Of a stretch of DNA of 24,277 nucleotides, positions 9,769-20,239 are shown piece by piece. Each line of letters opens with the position of its first letter. Position 1 is the stretch's first letter. The notes under the pieces are model-generated. The model worked only from the letters and a program-made list of their open reading frames with translations, searched no databases and was not told where the DNA came from. Source of the stretch: Gnetum montanum (taxonomy: Eukaryota > Streptophyta > Gnetopsida > Gnetales > Gnetaceae); NCBI GenBank assembly GCA_015680685.1, contig MNCI01033585.1:1-24277 (forward strand), in the 5' to 3' direction. The position numbers and the translations under genes are program-made.

Positions 9769-11209
9769 TTATTGGCAACATCCCTCAGGATGGTCATATT
9801 GGCATATCTCACATCCACTATCATTGTTTGTATTAGAATCCACAATCTCTTCAGTGATGGCCATTTTACCCTTACCTTTGTTACGTGCATGGTCCACTTC
9901 TCTCTTTTTCTTTTTGTCATAGTCACTACCTTGCTCCTTAGACTCCTCTATGATTTTAAGAACAGTTTCGAACCTACTATCTAGGGAGTCCCACATCTGG
10001 TCTACCTTTGTCGATACTTCAGTTTCTAAGGACTGGTACCAACTTTTTGCTTCTTTCACTAGTGTCCTTGGGAACAACTTTAGTTTTTGCCATTTGTTTT
10101 CTATGTTCTGCAAGGCACATGCATCATGGAATGCTTATAGGTAATTTTGAGGATCAACGTTGTATCCCCCCTCAAACTATGGGATGTTATTAATGTCTAA
10201 CCTCTTGATCCTACTATCTTTTTGATGCCTTGTGGGAACTCTTATGGCCTCCATTATGTCTAGCATGCTTCTAGTTACGAGTAGGGGTTCTTCGTTGTCA
10301 TCTCATTCATAGCATCTGTGATGTCTACGTGGTTCCCTACTCTCCCTTCTTCGATGCCTTGATTCCTTAGAGTGCCCTTGTCCTCGCTCTCGACTGTCTC
10401 GTCGATGTTTTTCACTCTGTTTACCATTATTCTCATGGTTAGGTTCCTTATGACTACATCCTGACACTAAAGGAGAGGGTGAATGTGATAATGAAGGTGA
10501 AGAAGAAGGAGAACCATTGCCATGACAATGTTTTCTACCTTCTCTTCGATGGTCTTGGCCCTCGATCGTGATTACGATTAGAATGCCCACCCTTATCATG
10601 TGTTTGTGTTCCCTCATTGAACACTTCATGTTTGTGGGGATCAGAACCAGGGTTGTGAACCATGGAGTGGAGGTTTTGATACACCACCTTTTGACCATCA
10701 TTAGGAGGAGGAACATCATTGGGTGGGGAACCTATTGAAACCAGTTCATCATCCCCATTTTCGCTTAAAACTTGCGGGCCGTTATGGGGCCATTTACCCT
10801 TCAAAGATGTGTGGTAACTCTCCTATCACAAGTCTCATTGACGTTGCGCTTCTGTGAGATGATATTTCCTTATGTCATGATCACCTACAACATATTCTAA
10901 ATATAAAAATCACATGCCTATTCATGAGAGAGCACCAAGGAGCATGTTGGGGACTGATCAGTTTGGAGGCAACACTATGTTACCCTTCAAGTCTCTCCAA
11001 TGTAGTTGTTCATCTTGATTGAGAATAAAGGTAAAGTTGGGTAAATACTCATTGTGATGAGTATATACTACCCAAAACTGTTGGGGAACTGGTGGATCTT
11101 GGTTACGTGCGTTATGCCGCCGATTGTCTCTTATGTTAGTCCTAGGCGATGAAGTGCTTTTGTGTGAAGAAGAAGACATTTTTGTCTTGTTCAATGTGCA
11201 TCTTACCAT
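9769..11209 (-). pseudogene. gag: Decayed gag of the nested element, with an internal deletion
   Basis: Possible starts are ATG at 11209 or the Met-Ser-Ser-Ser-Ser start at 11179; the sequence does not decide. An N-terminal open piece (10958-11209) ends in a stop, then an acidic piece (10535-10804) shifts frame into an Arg/Ser/His-rich piece (10303-10719). The capsid-like part retains the L-F-P-R-T-L and Trp-Tyr segments (about 10030-10090), then jumps to the region before the zinc knuckle, lacking 474 bases present in the outer copy. A Lys-rich stretch precedes the knuckle C-X2-C-X3-H-X3/4-C at 9772-9816. The deletion removes most of the capsid-like domain. Confidence 0.75.
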
Positions 11210-11305
11210 TATCTTATTTTTCCTTGATTAACCCTAAGGGTTCATTCTAGCATCCCAATGATATGAATGATTTCCTATGTTCTATGTAGTGCACAAACAA
11301 CTAAG

Positions 11306-11323
11306 TCCCTGGAAATGGTGCCA
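11306..11323 (-). promoter_or_regulatory. Primer-binding site, tRNA-Asp type
   Basis: One base inside the 5' LTR, the - strand reads TGGCACCATTTCCAGGGA. It starts with TGG, as needed to pair with a tRNA CCA end. From established knowledge, it matches the tRNA-Asp PBS used by Athila-type elements at 14 of 18 positions. Three of the four differences fall at CpG positions of that site and fit methyl-C decay. Confidence 0.8.
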
Positions 11324-11324
11324 A

Positions 11325-12102
11325 TGATGAGTGGCAAGGTACCCCTACACTCAACCATACGAATACGAGCATTCACGCGTGATCCAATCGAACTCCAAAG
11401 ACTAAGTGCTTACGTGCCTTAATGGAACACTTAAGGTTAATCAATTGTTGTCTTCCCAAACTTACTTGTATTGTCATAGTTGTATGGTTAAGTAAGCTTG
11501 AGGTATATGATTTTTATAGCATTTATCTTTTTAATGTCTTATGCTAATAGGGAAAGGTAAAGAGAACTAAGTGACTAACTTTCATTAACTATTCACTAAC
11601 TATGTTCTGATTGTTCCTAACACCAGTATCCATTCCCACCTGTCATACACATCCTGAACCAGTGCAACGCTGTCGGGATTACCAAACACTAGTCATTACT
11701 GGGTTACCGAGCGCTACACACATGTTCGAAGTGGTCGTATTGAGTATACTTAACTAGAAGAGTAAAGGGTTGAGAGAGATTAATTAACTAGGAAAGCATT
11801 TAAACATTCAACAATAATTAATTACTATTTAGCTTAGTCCATATGTTGCAAGGTTTATCATAAAGTTTGTCTTTATTGTCATACACAAATGTGTGCTCAG
11901 GTACAATTTGCTCAAATAAAGATCTGTTCACTTTAAGCTTCGTACTGTGGGCACATGGAAATTATTCTAACTCTAGAATGGTAAAATTGCAAGAGTTTAG
12001 CTAAGGGTCTAAGTCTAACTACCTAGAACAAGGAAAGCCACCTCTTATTTATAGAAATTGAGGTAGGCCGCAATATCGCGTACGTGATATCGTGGCTCAT
12101 CA
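11325..12102 (-). repeat. 5' LTR of the nested element (778 bp)
   Basis: The LTR is bounded by TGATGAG at 11325 and CTCATCA ending at 12102, and is homologous to 2724-3529. The adjoining PBS shows that this is the 5' LTR. On the - strand it keeps TATAAATA (12046-12053) and AATAAA (11872-11877). Confidence 0.95.
12046..12053 (-). promoter_or_regulatory. TATA box driving the nested element
   Basis: TATAAATA on the - strand in the 5' LTR lies about 50 bases inside the U3 end. The start of transcription is expected about 30 bases downstream, near 12015. It is conserved in the other LTRs. Confidence 0.7.
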
Positions 12103-12107
12103 ATCGC
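12103..12107. repeat. Target-site duplication ATCGC, right copy
   Basis: ATCGC directly follows the LTR end at 12102 and pairs with 2719-2723. The outer element resumes here. Confidence 0.95.
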
Positions 12108-12436
12108 CAACTTCCAAGTCTTGACAATGAAAATATCAACTAGGGAAAGTTGGAAATCTTGGATAAGTTTAACAAGAGCCCCTTGAGCTAAAACCATTGG
12201 CCACCAGTATGGAATACATGTTTCTTAAAAATGAAAAACTAGTAATTATTAATGTTAAGCTCGCTTTGCCATAAAAAGAGAGATTGCTGCATGTAATAAA
12301 TAAATGGTCAAAAGCCTTCACTTGGTCATATCTTGAATTGACTAGAATAGATCCTAGGATATGCCAACATAGAATTTATACCAACCCCTCCATGAAGCCT
12401 TGAAGATAATCGCAGAGACGATTGAATCCAAAGTTG

Positions 12437-13330
12437 AAGCAAGTAGTTAAGGAAGAAATTGAATAGCTTCTAAATGCTGGGTTCATATACCCCATTGCTG
12501 ATAGCGAATGGGTTAGTCCCTTAGTTATAGTGCCCAAAAAGGGAGGTAAATGGAGGGTGTGCATAGATTTTAGGCTACTAAACATGGCAACATTCAATGA
12601 CCACTTTCAGTTGCCATTCGTTAACCAAGTCTTAGACACCATGGCAAGACATCGCTACTATAGTTTTCTAGATGGGTATAGTGGGTACAACCAAATAAAA
12701 ATAGCATTAGAAGACCAAGCCAAGACTACATTCACTAGCCCTTGGGGAACATTTGCATACAAATAGATGCTATCTGGCTTATGCAATGCCCTTGTAATGT
12801 TTCAATGATTAGTCCTAAGCATATTCCAGCAGAAGATAGGAAATGGTGTGGAAGTCTTCATGGATGACTTCTCCACCTATGAAGCAAACTTTGATCAAGC
12901 CTTGGACTGGTTAGATCAAGTATTAAAATAATGTGTAGAAACCAATTTAAGGCTCAACTAGTAGAAAAGCCATTTAATGGTCCAAGAAGGTGTCATACTA
13001 GGGCATAAAATTTCACAAACAGGGATAGAGGTAGACCCTAAAAAGATCAAAGTCATCCAAGGAACTACCCGTCAACTAGAAATTGTAAAAGATATTTGGT
13101 CATTCCTTGGACACATTGGCTATTATAGAAGGTTTATTGAGAACTTTTCAAAGGTTCAAAAATCATTGGTTGAATTAATGAAAAAGGACATACCTTTTGA
13201 ATGGACCATGGAATGCGAACTCACTTTCCAAACTTTAAAACAGAAGCTTGTAGAAACACCCATTTTACAAGCTCCTGATTGGTCCAGACAGTTCCACATA
13301 ATGACTGATGCATCCAACTTTGTCTTAGGA
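12437..13330 (+). pseudogene. Reverse transcriptase of the outer element
   Basis: The domain begins with a Glu/Ile-rich helix and a P-K-K-G-G-K-W-R-V-C segment (12530-12560), then F-L-D-G-Y-S-G-Y-N-Q-I with a catalytic Asp (near 12668). A TAG at 12764-12766 sits where the nested copy has CAA (Gln). F-M-D-D-F-S is intact at 12857-12874. The connection domain follows (open from 12977 to 13345), with V-I-L-G-H-K-I-S and F-L-G-H-I-G-Y-Y-R-R-F-I. Catalytic residues survive, but several stops make it non-functional. It covers most of a normal RT domain. Confidence 0.9.
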
Positions 13331-13654
13331 GCTGTACTTACATAGTTAGATGACCAAAAATGTCCTTATTACATCCACTGTGCAAGTAGAAGTATTGTTG
13401 GTGCACAACTTAACTACACTACAATAGAGAAAGAATTAATGGCTGTAGTGTTTGCACTAGAAAAATTTAGGCACTATGTCTTGGGCTATAAGGTATTTGT
13501 ACACACGGATCATAGTGCAATAAGGTTTCTAATGAATAAACCAATGGTAAGCCCTCGCATCATACGATGGCTTGTAATCTTACAAGAGTTTGATCTTACG
13601 ATGATCGATTGTAAACACACCGAGAACGTAGTTGCTAATCATTTATCTCAATAA
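13281..13654 (+). pseudogene. RNase H domain of the outer element
   Basis: RNase H motifs appear in order: T-D-A-S (near 13304), E-K-E-L-M-A-V-V-F-A-L-E-K-F-R (13428-13472), H-T-D-H-S-A-I (near 13504) and a V-V-A-N-H-L-S end (13629-13650). One TAG at 13343-13345 splits it. The piece 13439-13654 is fully open, making this one of the best preserved parts of the window. Confidence 0.85.
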
Positions 13655-13899
13655 GAGGATGAGTATCCAATTTTTGATTATTTCCCAGATGAACTCCTCT
13701 TTGCAGGTGTAGTGAATGATCAATTAACCATAGAGACAAATTGGTATAGTAGCATTCTCACCTATCTCCTTACACAACAAACAACATAAGTGTTTAACGC
13801 TAAAAAGAAACAATAGTTTCTTCATTGAGCTAAGTATTTTATGGAAATCAATGGGTAACTTTATAAAGTGTGTCCCAATGGCTTAGTTCAATGGTGTGT
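13655..13899 (+). other. RNase H-integrase connector of the outer element
   Basis: This stretch reads as an acidic, Tyr/Phe-rich linker with several stops and is similar to about 6620-6850 of the nested copy. No known domain is visible. Confidence 0.5.
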
Positions 13900-15042
13900 T
13901 CCTGATGTAGATCAACTATGAGCTCTCAAAGATGTTCATGAGGATCCTTGTGGGGGTCATTACGCTGGGAGACGAATAGCCATTAAGATCCGACTTGTAG
14001 GATATTATTAACCTACATTGTTTCAGGATGAATATCAATTCATCCAATCTTGTGAGTGCTGTCAACGTGATGGGGGAATGACTGCTAGAATGGAGGGTCT
14101 ACAACATTGGATTCAACCTTTAGAACCCTTTGAAATTTGGGGAATTGATTTTGTGGGGCTGATTACACTAATGTCCAATGGAAAATATTATATTATTGTT
14201 GCTGTTGATTACCTTAAAACATGGGCAAAAGTAGTTGTTGTTAAGGATTGTACATCATCTACAGCTGCACGATTTGTTCAACAACAAATCATAAATAGGT
14301 TTGGTGTGCCTCATGCACTTATTTCAGATAATATTACACACTTCATAGGTGTGAAGTTCTGAAAATTAATGCAATGCTTAGGGGTTGAGTACAAACTGAC
14401 TACACCATACCACCTCCAAGAGAATGGTCAAGCTGAAGTTACCAATAGGGAGATTACAAAGATATTGACAAGAACCATTAGCAAGTTTAGGCGAGACTGG
14501 AGCACTAAACTGAACAATGCTCTTTGGGCATACCACTCCACATGGAAACTCCCTATAGGCTACTCTCCCTATGAGTTAGTGTATGGTAAATTACCAACTC
14601 TTCCCATTCAAATTGAGCTCCGTACACTATCCATAGCATGTGACCTTAACCTTGACCTTGACTAGCACAAAAACAATGGTTGATGACCCTTAACCTACTA
14701 GATGAGAATCGATTGGCTGCCTTGTCATCTAACGAATTGCATAAGGCCTTCAATAAACAATGTCATGAACTAAGAATTAGGAAAGTTAAATATCAACTAG
14801 GAGATAAGGTTCTTTACTGGAATCTCACACATGTGCCACAACGTACTAAATTTCAAATGTTGTGGGAAGGACCTTATGTCATCCATGCAACTTTTCCTTT
14901 AGGGGCTATGATGATATACAAACCTAAGAGCCTGGATAAGAAACTATTGGTCAACATCCAACAAACCAAACCGTTTCATGAGCTTAGAATAGCCAGTACT
15001 CATACTACCTTTGTTGGTGGACAAATTTGCTCGCTATTTTAG
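13900..15042 (+). pseudogene. Integrase of the outer element, catalytic triad retained
   Basis: The zinc domain shows an H-E-D-P-C-G-G-H segment near 13935 and C-E-C-C (near 14054). The catalytic core keeps Asp (G-I-D-F-V-G, codon 14147-14149), Asp (I-S-D-N, 14327-14329) and Glu (G-Q-A-E-V, 14435-14437), giving D-X59-D-X35-E in one frame, the family spacing. A single TGA at 14360-14362 interrupts the core. A C-terminal domain with L-G-D-K-V-L-Y-W and L-W-E-G-P-Y-V-I follows, after a stop and frame change near 14663-14680, and ends at TAG 15040-15042. No chromodomain is seen. Confidence 0.9.
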
Positions 15043-16947
15043 ATCTCCTCCTTCCAACTCAGTCGTGGGGGAGATGATCACCAATGCTAATCATTCTAGG
15101 CCATCATCACTTTTTGTATTTTTTTATTTTACACGTTTCTTCAATCTTTCTTATTTTTTTTGACATCATCGTTCACATTTTTACTATTTTTTTGTTTGGT
15201 TGATTTACTTTCATTCATCATACAATAAGTGCTCTTGATGGTGGATTGAATTATATACTATTGATTGTTGATGTTTGGTTTTTACCTCTGAATTATGATG
15301 CTGATATTATGATATGGTTCTTTTGATAAAATAGGCAATGAGTCCATGTCGTCCATTTATCCATTCAACTCTATGGTCTCCCTTGGTTTTGGAATTGTAC
15401 TATCCTTTTTTCTAAATAAACTTATTAATGAATTGGTGGCTTGGTATTTTTCAAACCAAGGAAGGACTCAATGCTTGACAAGGGTGTGACTTCAAGGGTA
15501 TTCAATGCATTTGTGCCAGCCATTGTCTTGGGTTTTCCACCATTCTTCCATTGATCAAATATTAGGAAGCTGAATGAATAAAAGTAAGTCTTTGCATGAT
15601 GTGGTTCTCACGCAAAAAAGAAGAAGGAAGAAGTGGAAATTCAAAGCACACCCCTTAGACATAATAAAGCAACATGGGATACAAGCACTAGTTATGGCAC
15701 TACAAAGACATGTTACCCATGCCTGAAGGTTTCCTCTAACTAAGGCCCTTTCTTGCTTCGTACTTCTCCATCTTGCTCTCCTTGGCATGGTGGTCACTCT
15801 TTGTGGAGGCATTCTTGTTACTTTAAGGGGATGGATTGGCCAAGTGTACTGATGCGAGATCACTGAATGTGGTTGGTTTGAGTCCAGATTTGGAATGAGT
15901 TCTACTTAGTCACATTGACCATGACATACACAAGGGACTTTACACAACCTTGCTTTTCGGATTCCATTCCATTTCTACTCTCCATCTTTCTTTCCATGTT
16001 CCACCTCATTGCTGGTTTTATGATTAGTCCATATCTTGGTTGATGCATTGTTTTTCCTTGGTAAATTCTTGTGGGTAAGTTTTTAACTCTTGCTTCCAAA
16101 TGACATTCCTAGAGCCTACAGACTCTTTGTTTTGTGTGTTTGTCAAGGCATAAAGGGCATGAGCCTACTTTGGGGAGGACCCACTAGCATTCCTTTTTGG
16201 TACAATTGTTAATTTCTTTCCCTTAAACATTATCTACAATCAATCATTTCTCGTTTTATCCCCATCTTTGACATCCACTTTATTGGCGTTGCTGTTGTTA
16301 TTTTTTCCCATCTTTCTTGTTTCCCATATTTTTTCATCTTATTGCTACCAAAGGTTCGCTCTTAGTCATGGGGGCCCTGGCATAAATTTTTCAATTTCTC
16401 CATTCTACAACTTGCCTAACCCCTACACCTTGGGTAGTTATCAGTAATAAATCTCTAACCTAGTTTCTACCATAATCACAACCTAGCCAATGTGCTTTAT
16501 ATCGAGACAAGGTATCAACTGCATTGTGATTTACTTATCCTTGCTCATTCATGACTGTGATGTGTGTGCATATGGTAATTACATGGACCATGGATTGGGA
16601 TAGGAGGGAGCACTCGAGATGGACTAGAGTTGGAGCATTTATGCCAGGAACAAGTTTGATTGTGTGGTTATGGATAAACAATGGAATGCACAATCTTGGC
16701 ATCAGTAGCAATGCACGTCATTTTTCTTTTTCTCTTTCTCTCTCCCTTTCTCTTCAAGCTGTCAAATGAAGGTCTAGATGTTACTTATGTACAATGTTCA
16801 CTACCATGGGTATGAACACCAATGTTGTAATGTATTGTTGATTCGTTCACTGGGCACTAAGAGTCTGCCATCTTGTTTCACTACCAGTTGTCATTCAGTT
16901 ACCTTTTCACTATTTTGTAAGGAACTCGAGGACACGTTTTCATTCAG
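15043..16947 (+). other. 1.9-kb block between integrase and 3' LTR of the outer element, no clear gene
   Basis: This is homologous in reverse to 3541-5480. It begins with a purine-rich TCGTGGGGGAGAT (15063-15075), continues through T-rich runs (15118-15195), and has a second TCATGGGGG at 16376-16384 and a CT-rich tract at 16722-16756. The ORFs present (15555-15863 and 15902-16099 on -, 16551-16769 and 16778-17050 on +) are not conserved in the nested copy, and the last runs into the LTR. I cannot support a coding call. Confidence 0.6.
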
Positions 16948-16958
16948 TCATGGGGGTA
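16948..16958 (+). promoter_or_regulatory. Polypurine tract (PPT) of the outer element
   Basis: TCATGGGGGTA lies immediately before the LTR start TGATGA at 16959 and is identical to the PPT of the nested element. Confidence 0.85.
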
Positions 16959-17042
16959 TGATGAACCATGATATTGGGTCCACGATATCAGAGCTTACCA
17001 TGCGATGTCAAATACCCTATATCGCATCTTGCCTCATTGCCT

Positions 17043-17050
17043 ATAAATAA
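17043..17050 (+). promoter_or_regulatory. TATA box in the 3' LTR of the outer element
   Basis: TATAAATA is conserved with the nested LTRs. Since this is the 3' LTR, any promoter activity would read outward into 17789 and beyond. Confidence 0.65.
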
Positions 17051-17315
17051 GAGGCAGACGCACTTGGTTTAGAGAGCTAAATTTTAGTCTCTTACCCAAA
17101 CTCTTGTCTTTTCTCCCTCTTAGAGTTAGAATTATTTCTGCATGCCCGTAGTAGGAGTCATAAAGTGAATGGATCTTTATTCGAGCATTGTGTACTTGAG
17201 CACACCTTGTGTACAACAATAAAGATGAACTTTGTGATAAACCTTGCAGCATTTAGAATAGATTAATTAATGTTATTTTTAGTTATTTAATGATTTTCTT
17301 ATTTAATTAATGTTA

Positions 17316-17341
17316 TCTCTCTCTCTCTCTCTCACACACAC
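17316..17341. repeat. (TC)9(AC)4 microsatellite inside the LTR
   Basis: Nine TC units are followed by four AC units. The nested LTRs have only a short GAGAGAGA on the opposite strand at the matching place, so the tract grew in this copy. Confidence 0.9.
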
Positions 17342-17788
17342 CGTACAACTCTCCTAAGTAAGTACACTCAGTACAATCACTTCGAGCATGCATGTAACAC
17401 TTGGTAACCTAATAATGATTAGCGCTTGGTAATCCCAATAGTGTTGCACTGGTTCAGGATGTGTACGACAAGTGAGAATGGATACTGGTGTTAGGATTAA
17501 TTAAAGCCTAGTTAATCAATAGTTAAATTAAATTAGTTACTTAGTTATCTCTCTCCTTCCTTATTAGCAGCAGGACATAAAAATACATAAAAGCCATAAA
17601 AATCATATGCCTCAAGTTTACTTAACCATACAATCGTGACATACAAGTAAGCTTGGGAAGACAATGATTAACCAACTTGTCCTTGTTCCATCAAGGCACA
17701 TAAGTACTTAGTCCTTGGAATTTGACCAAATTGTGCATGTACGCTTGTATTCATATAGTTGAGTGTAGGGATACCTCACTGCTCATCA

Positions 17789-19948
17789 CCTTCAAACTTG
17801 AACAAATCCCTTAGCATCATTCCAAAGATAGTCCAAATAATAACCCTTACTAATTATTCATGCCTTTGTAAACATTTTGTTTTAACTATGGAAAAATATT
17901 TCTAAGACAATAATAAACAAGATATATTTCTATTTATAGATGATATCTTTTTGTTTTGGAAATAACCAACTTCATTAATGAAACATGATGGTTATCTGTG
18001 AAGACTTGGATACACCATCTAAAACTAAGCTTCTATTGCATCGCATTTAAGATTTGAGAAAGCAATTATTTCTTAAGTTTGAAGAAAGTAATTAAACTTC
18101 ACAATATTAACTCATAAAGTAGCCCTGTTTTCTAGATTCCAATATTTAATTTTAATTCAATGATACTAGCAAGTTGTAGTTTCTTATTTCCTTAATGACT
18201 TCTACACTAGACCTACTTGGGCTTAGAAATCAGAATGTTTCTTTTTAATTAATGAATAACATTTTCTTTGTAAGCTAAATTCCTTTCTAAACTACCAGGA
18301 ATAACCCCCAAATCTCCCTTAAAACAGTCTATGATAATGGAACTTACATTGCCAGTATGATGAGCCCATACCATCAATGGAAAATATTACCAAAGCAAAT
18401 AAATTTATTTGTAATTTTCAAATAGGTGAAAACTAATATAAGGTTGCATGAAGTAAAATCAATAAATTACATTGAGTTTCATACTAAAATACATTTTTCC
18501 ATACTCTCTGAAAAGAATCACCTTACAATTCTCAAGTTACACATAAGAGTGATTCAAAATCTTCCACAACTTGAAGTACACACATATGCAAACTCCTAAT
18601 TTTCCATACTAAATAATTTATCACCAAAACTTCGCATAACCACAATCAAACCTGCAAACATTCCAACTACTCAAAGAAGCCGCTGCAATCAAAATAATGC
18701 GCATAGAAGCTGGAAAATTGCCTTGGTGTTAAATGAAAGGGTATAAACTGGATGCTTGATGTGGACAGCTAACAGGTGAAAACCACACTTCATTCAATGT
18801 TTTCCACAACCTAATAATAGGGAAAGAAATGGAAATTGATACAAGTCTACAACTATTGAACTGCAAACCAAGTTCCACAATTTTGAATACAACAAAATTA
18901 TTAAAATTAATTGCAATAACATTAGGCAAGAGCTTCTAGGATGTATTAGATATGTGTATTTAGCAAGAACTAAATTTAAGAATTGTCAATTATGGCACTT
19001 TAAGCATTGATGCCTGAATGCTAGAGAAAAAAAAGGGTCATTAACTAGAGGCTTAATGCTCATCTTGCCAAGGTAGATCCTAAATGTATCAATGAATAAG
19101 CAAAAGCCTAACCTCTTTTCAAGTGGTTGTGCTAAGGCTCAAACCAATTCATTTGAATATCTGGGAATTGGTAATATAAATATGATACAAGTTGGATATG
19201 TAGCTTCTAATTCAATTAAAAAAGCATACATTAGTTATTACATAGAGAATTACTCAATTAAGTGGTAAGACTTGAGATGCCAAATCAAAATTTTAAATGA
19301 CTAATCCAATTAAGGGAGTCAAAGCAAAGCAAGTAGGAAAATCATATTTTAAAACCAAATTAAATCAAAACTAAAGAATACAAATTACCAGACACGTATT
19401 TGGTATTCATATATGCAACAAACTAAATAAATATTTAAAAACAATATAGTCATATTTCATATTTTACAAAATGAACATTAAATATGGCATGTTGCAAGTT
19501 GATCAACTAGGTTTCTGCAACATTTATATTTCAAGAGAACTAACATTAATCTTAATATTATTCCTTGACAATACAAAAATCGATGATAGTTGTTGAAAAT
19601 AAATCAATAGATATTGGCTCCAAAAACTTTATTTAAATATGATGTTAAATATTCCAAATAATCCACATAAGAGCCCAAAAATATATATTTGGAAATTTGA
19701 TACAAAATGCAAGAGGCTCATGGTCTAGCAAAGAATAACAAAATCATTAGTTCATGTCATTTTCTACCAAGATGTTCACTAGTTATAGTGCATTTAAGAT
19801 ACAAGGAGGAAGGTCTAACCGACCCAATAAATTGGACTTATAAATTCCCTAATTTTCCAAATGTTTATAATAATGACAATATTTTTAAGACAACAAGTCA
19901 CCACTTAAATAGGAAATAAAGCAACATCCTAAATGCATAATATAATAT
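17789..19948. other. AT-rich stretch without a recognisable gene
   Basis: The DNA is AT-rich, with frequent stops in all frames. The short ORFs at 18729-18929 (-) and 19707-19919 (+) show no recognised motif. A decayed relative of the short insert at 19949-20045 lies around 19054-19138. The stretch could be intergenic or intronic; the sequence alone does not decide. Confidence 0.4.
19054..19138. repeat. Diverged copy of a short dispersed repeat
   Basis: About 85 bases align with 19961-20045 in the same orientation, roughly three quarters identical by eye. The most conserved part is an AAGCCTA-CCTCTTTTC core followed by GTGG-TGTGCT. No flanking duplication is visible for this copy. Confidence 0.5.
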
Positions 19949-20045
19949 CATCACCTAGACCCTCAATACTAATCCTGCCAAGCAGGTCTTGAGAGGGTCA
20001 ATAGATAAGAGAAAGCCTAGCCTCTTTTCTAGTGGGTGTGCTTAG
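19949..20045. mobile_element. Short SINE-like insert flanked by a 17-bp direct repeat
   Basis: An insert of about 97 bases sits between TAAATGCATAATATAAT (19930-19946) and TAAATGCATAATACAAT (20046-20062), which differ at one base. Duplications this long fit target-primed retroposition. The insert itself has a relative at 19054-19138. I see no clear tRNA-type promoter boxes and no poly-A tail, so the class is not established. Confidence 0.4.
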
Positions 20046-20239
20046 TAAATGCATAATACAATAATATTATGCATATGGGGTGTGTACAACTTATCCTTGC
20101 GATATTCTCTCTAATTCTTGAGAAATCAATTGCAAGTGATGATAAATTTATTACAACTATAATTTCATTTGATAAGTTATGTTGTTTATGTTGATAACAT
20201 GGATGAGCAATATTAATTGAAAATCTAGAATGTTGAATA

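Larger units (their letters stand above)
2724..12102 (-). mobile_element. Complete nested Athila-like Ty3/gypsy LTR retrotransposon
   Basis: A 9.4-kb element lies on the - strand, bounded by two LTRs with perfect TGATGAG...CTCATCA ends and flanked by ATCGC duplications. Reading 12102 to 2724, the order is 5' LTR, PBS, gag, linker, protease, RT, RNase H, integrase, a 1.9-kb block without a clear gene, PPT and 3' LTR. The order PR-RT-RH-IN identifies Ty3/gypsy. No chromodomain is visible after integrase. The element is complete structurally but not functionally. It inserted head-to-head into an older member of its own family, in the protease-RT linker. Confidence 0.95.
12103..17788 (+). mobile_element. 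Outer Athila-like Ty3/gypsy element, right segment
   Basis: This is the continuation of the element at 1-2723 after the nested insertion: protease-RT linker, RT, RNase H, integrase, 1.9-kb distal block, PPT and 3' LTR. It must be older than the element inside it. Its own target duplication cannot be checked because the 5' LTR is outside the window; the five bases after the 3' LTR are CCTTC. Confidence 0.9.
16959..17788 (+). repeat. 3' LTR of the outer element (830 bp)
   Basis: The start, TGATGAACC, has one change from the TGATGAGCC of the nested copies; the end is CTCATCA. It is homologous in reverse to both nested LTRs. TATAAATA is at 17043-17050 and AATAAA at 17218-17223. It is longer because of a local duplication (TTAATTAATGTTAT at 17263-17276 and 17303-17316) and a TC/AC microsatellite at 17316-17341. 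Confidence 0.93.

Noticed and set aside
10303-10719. Arg/Ser-rich ORF as a host SR splicing factor
   Set aside because: It lies within gag of the nested element, and the outer copy has the same charged region at 30-400.
15555-15863. 102-codon antisense ORF as an extra antisense gene of the family
   Set aside because: The matching part of the nested copy (about 4580-4880) has several stops and indels, so conservation cannot be shown.
17789-17793. CCTTC as target duplication of the outer element
   Set aside because: The partner would lie left of the window and cannot be seen.
18320-18380. Good splice donor (CAAT/GTAAGT on the minus strand) suggesting an exon
   Set aside because: No acceptor with a compatible open frame upstream; stops appear in all frames within a short distance.
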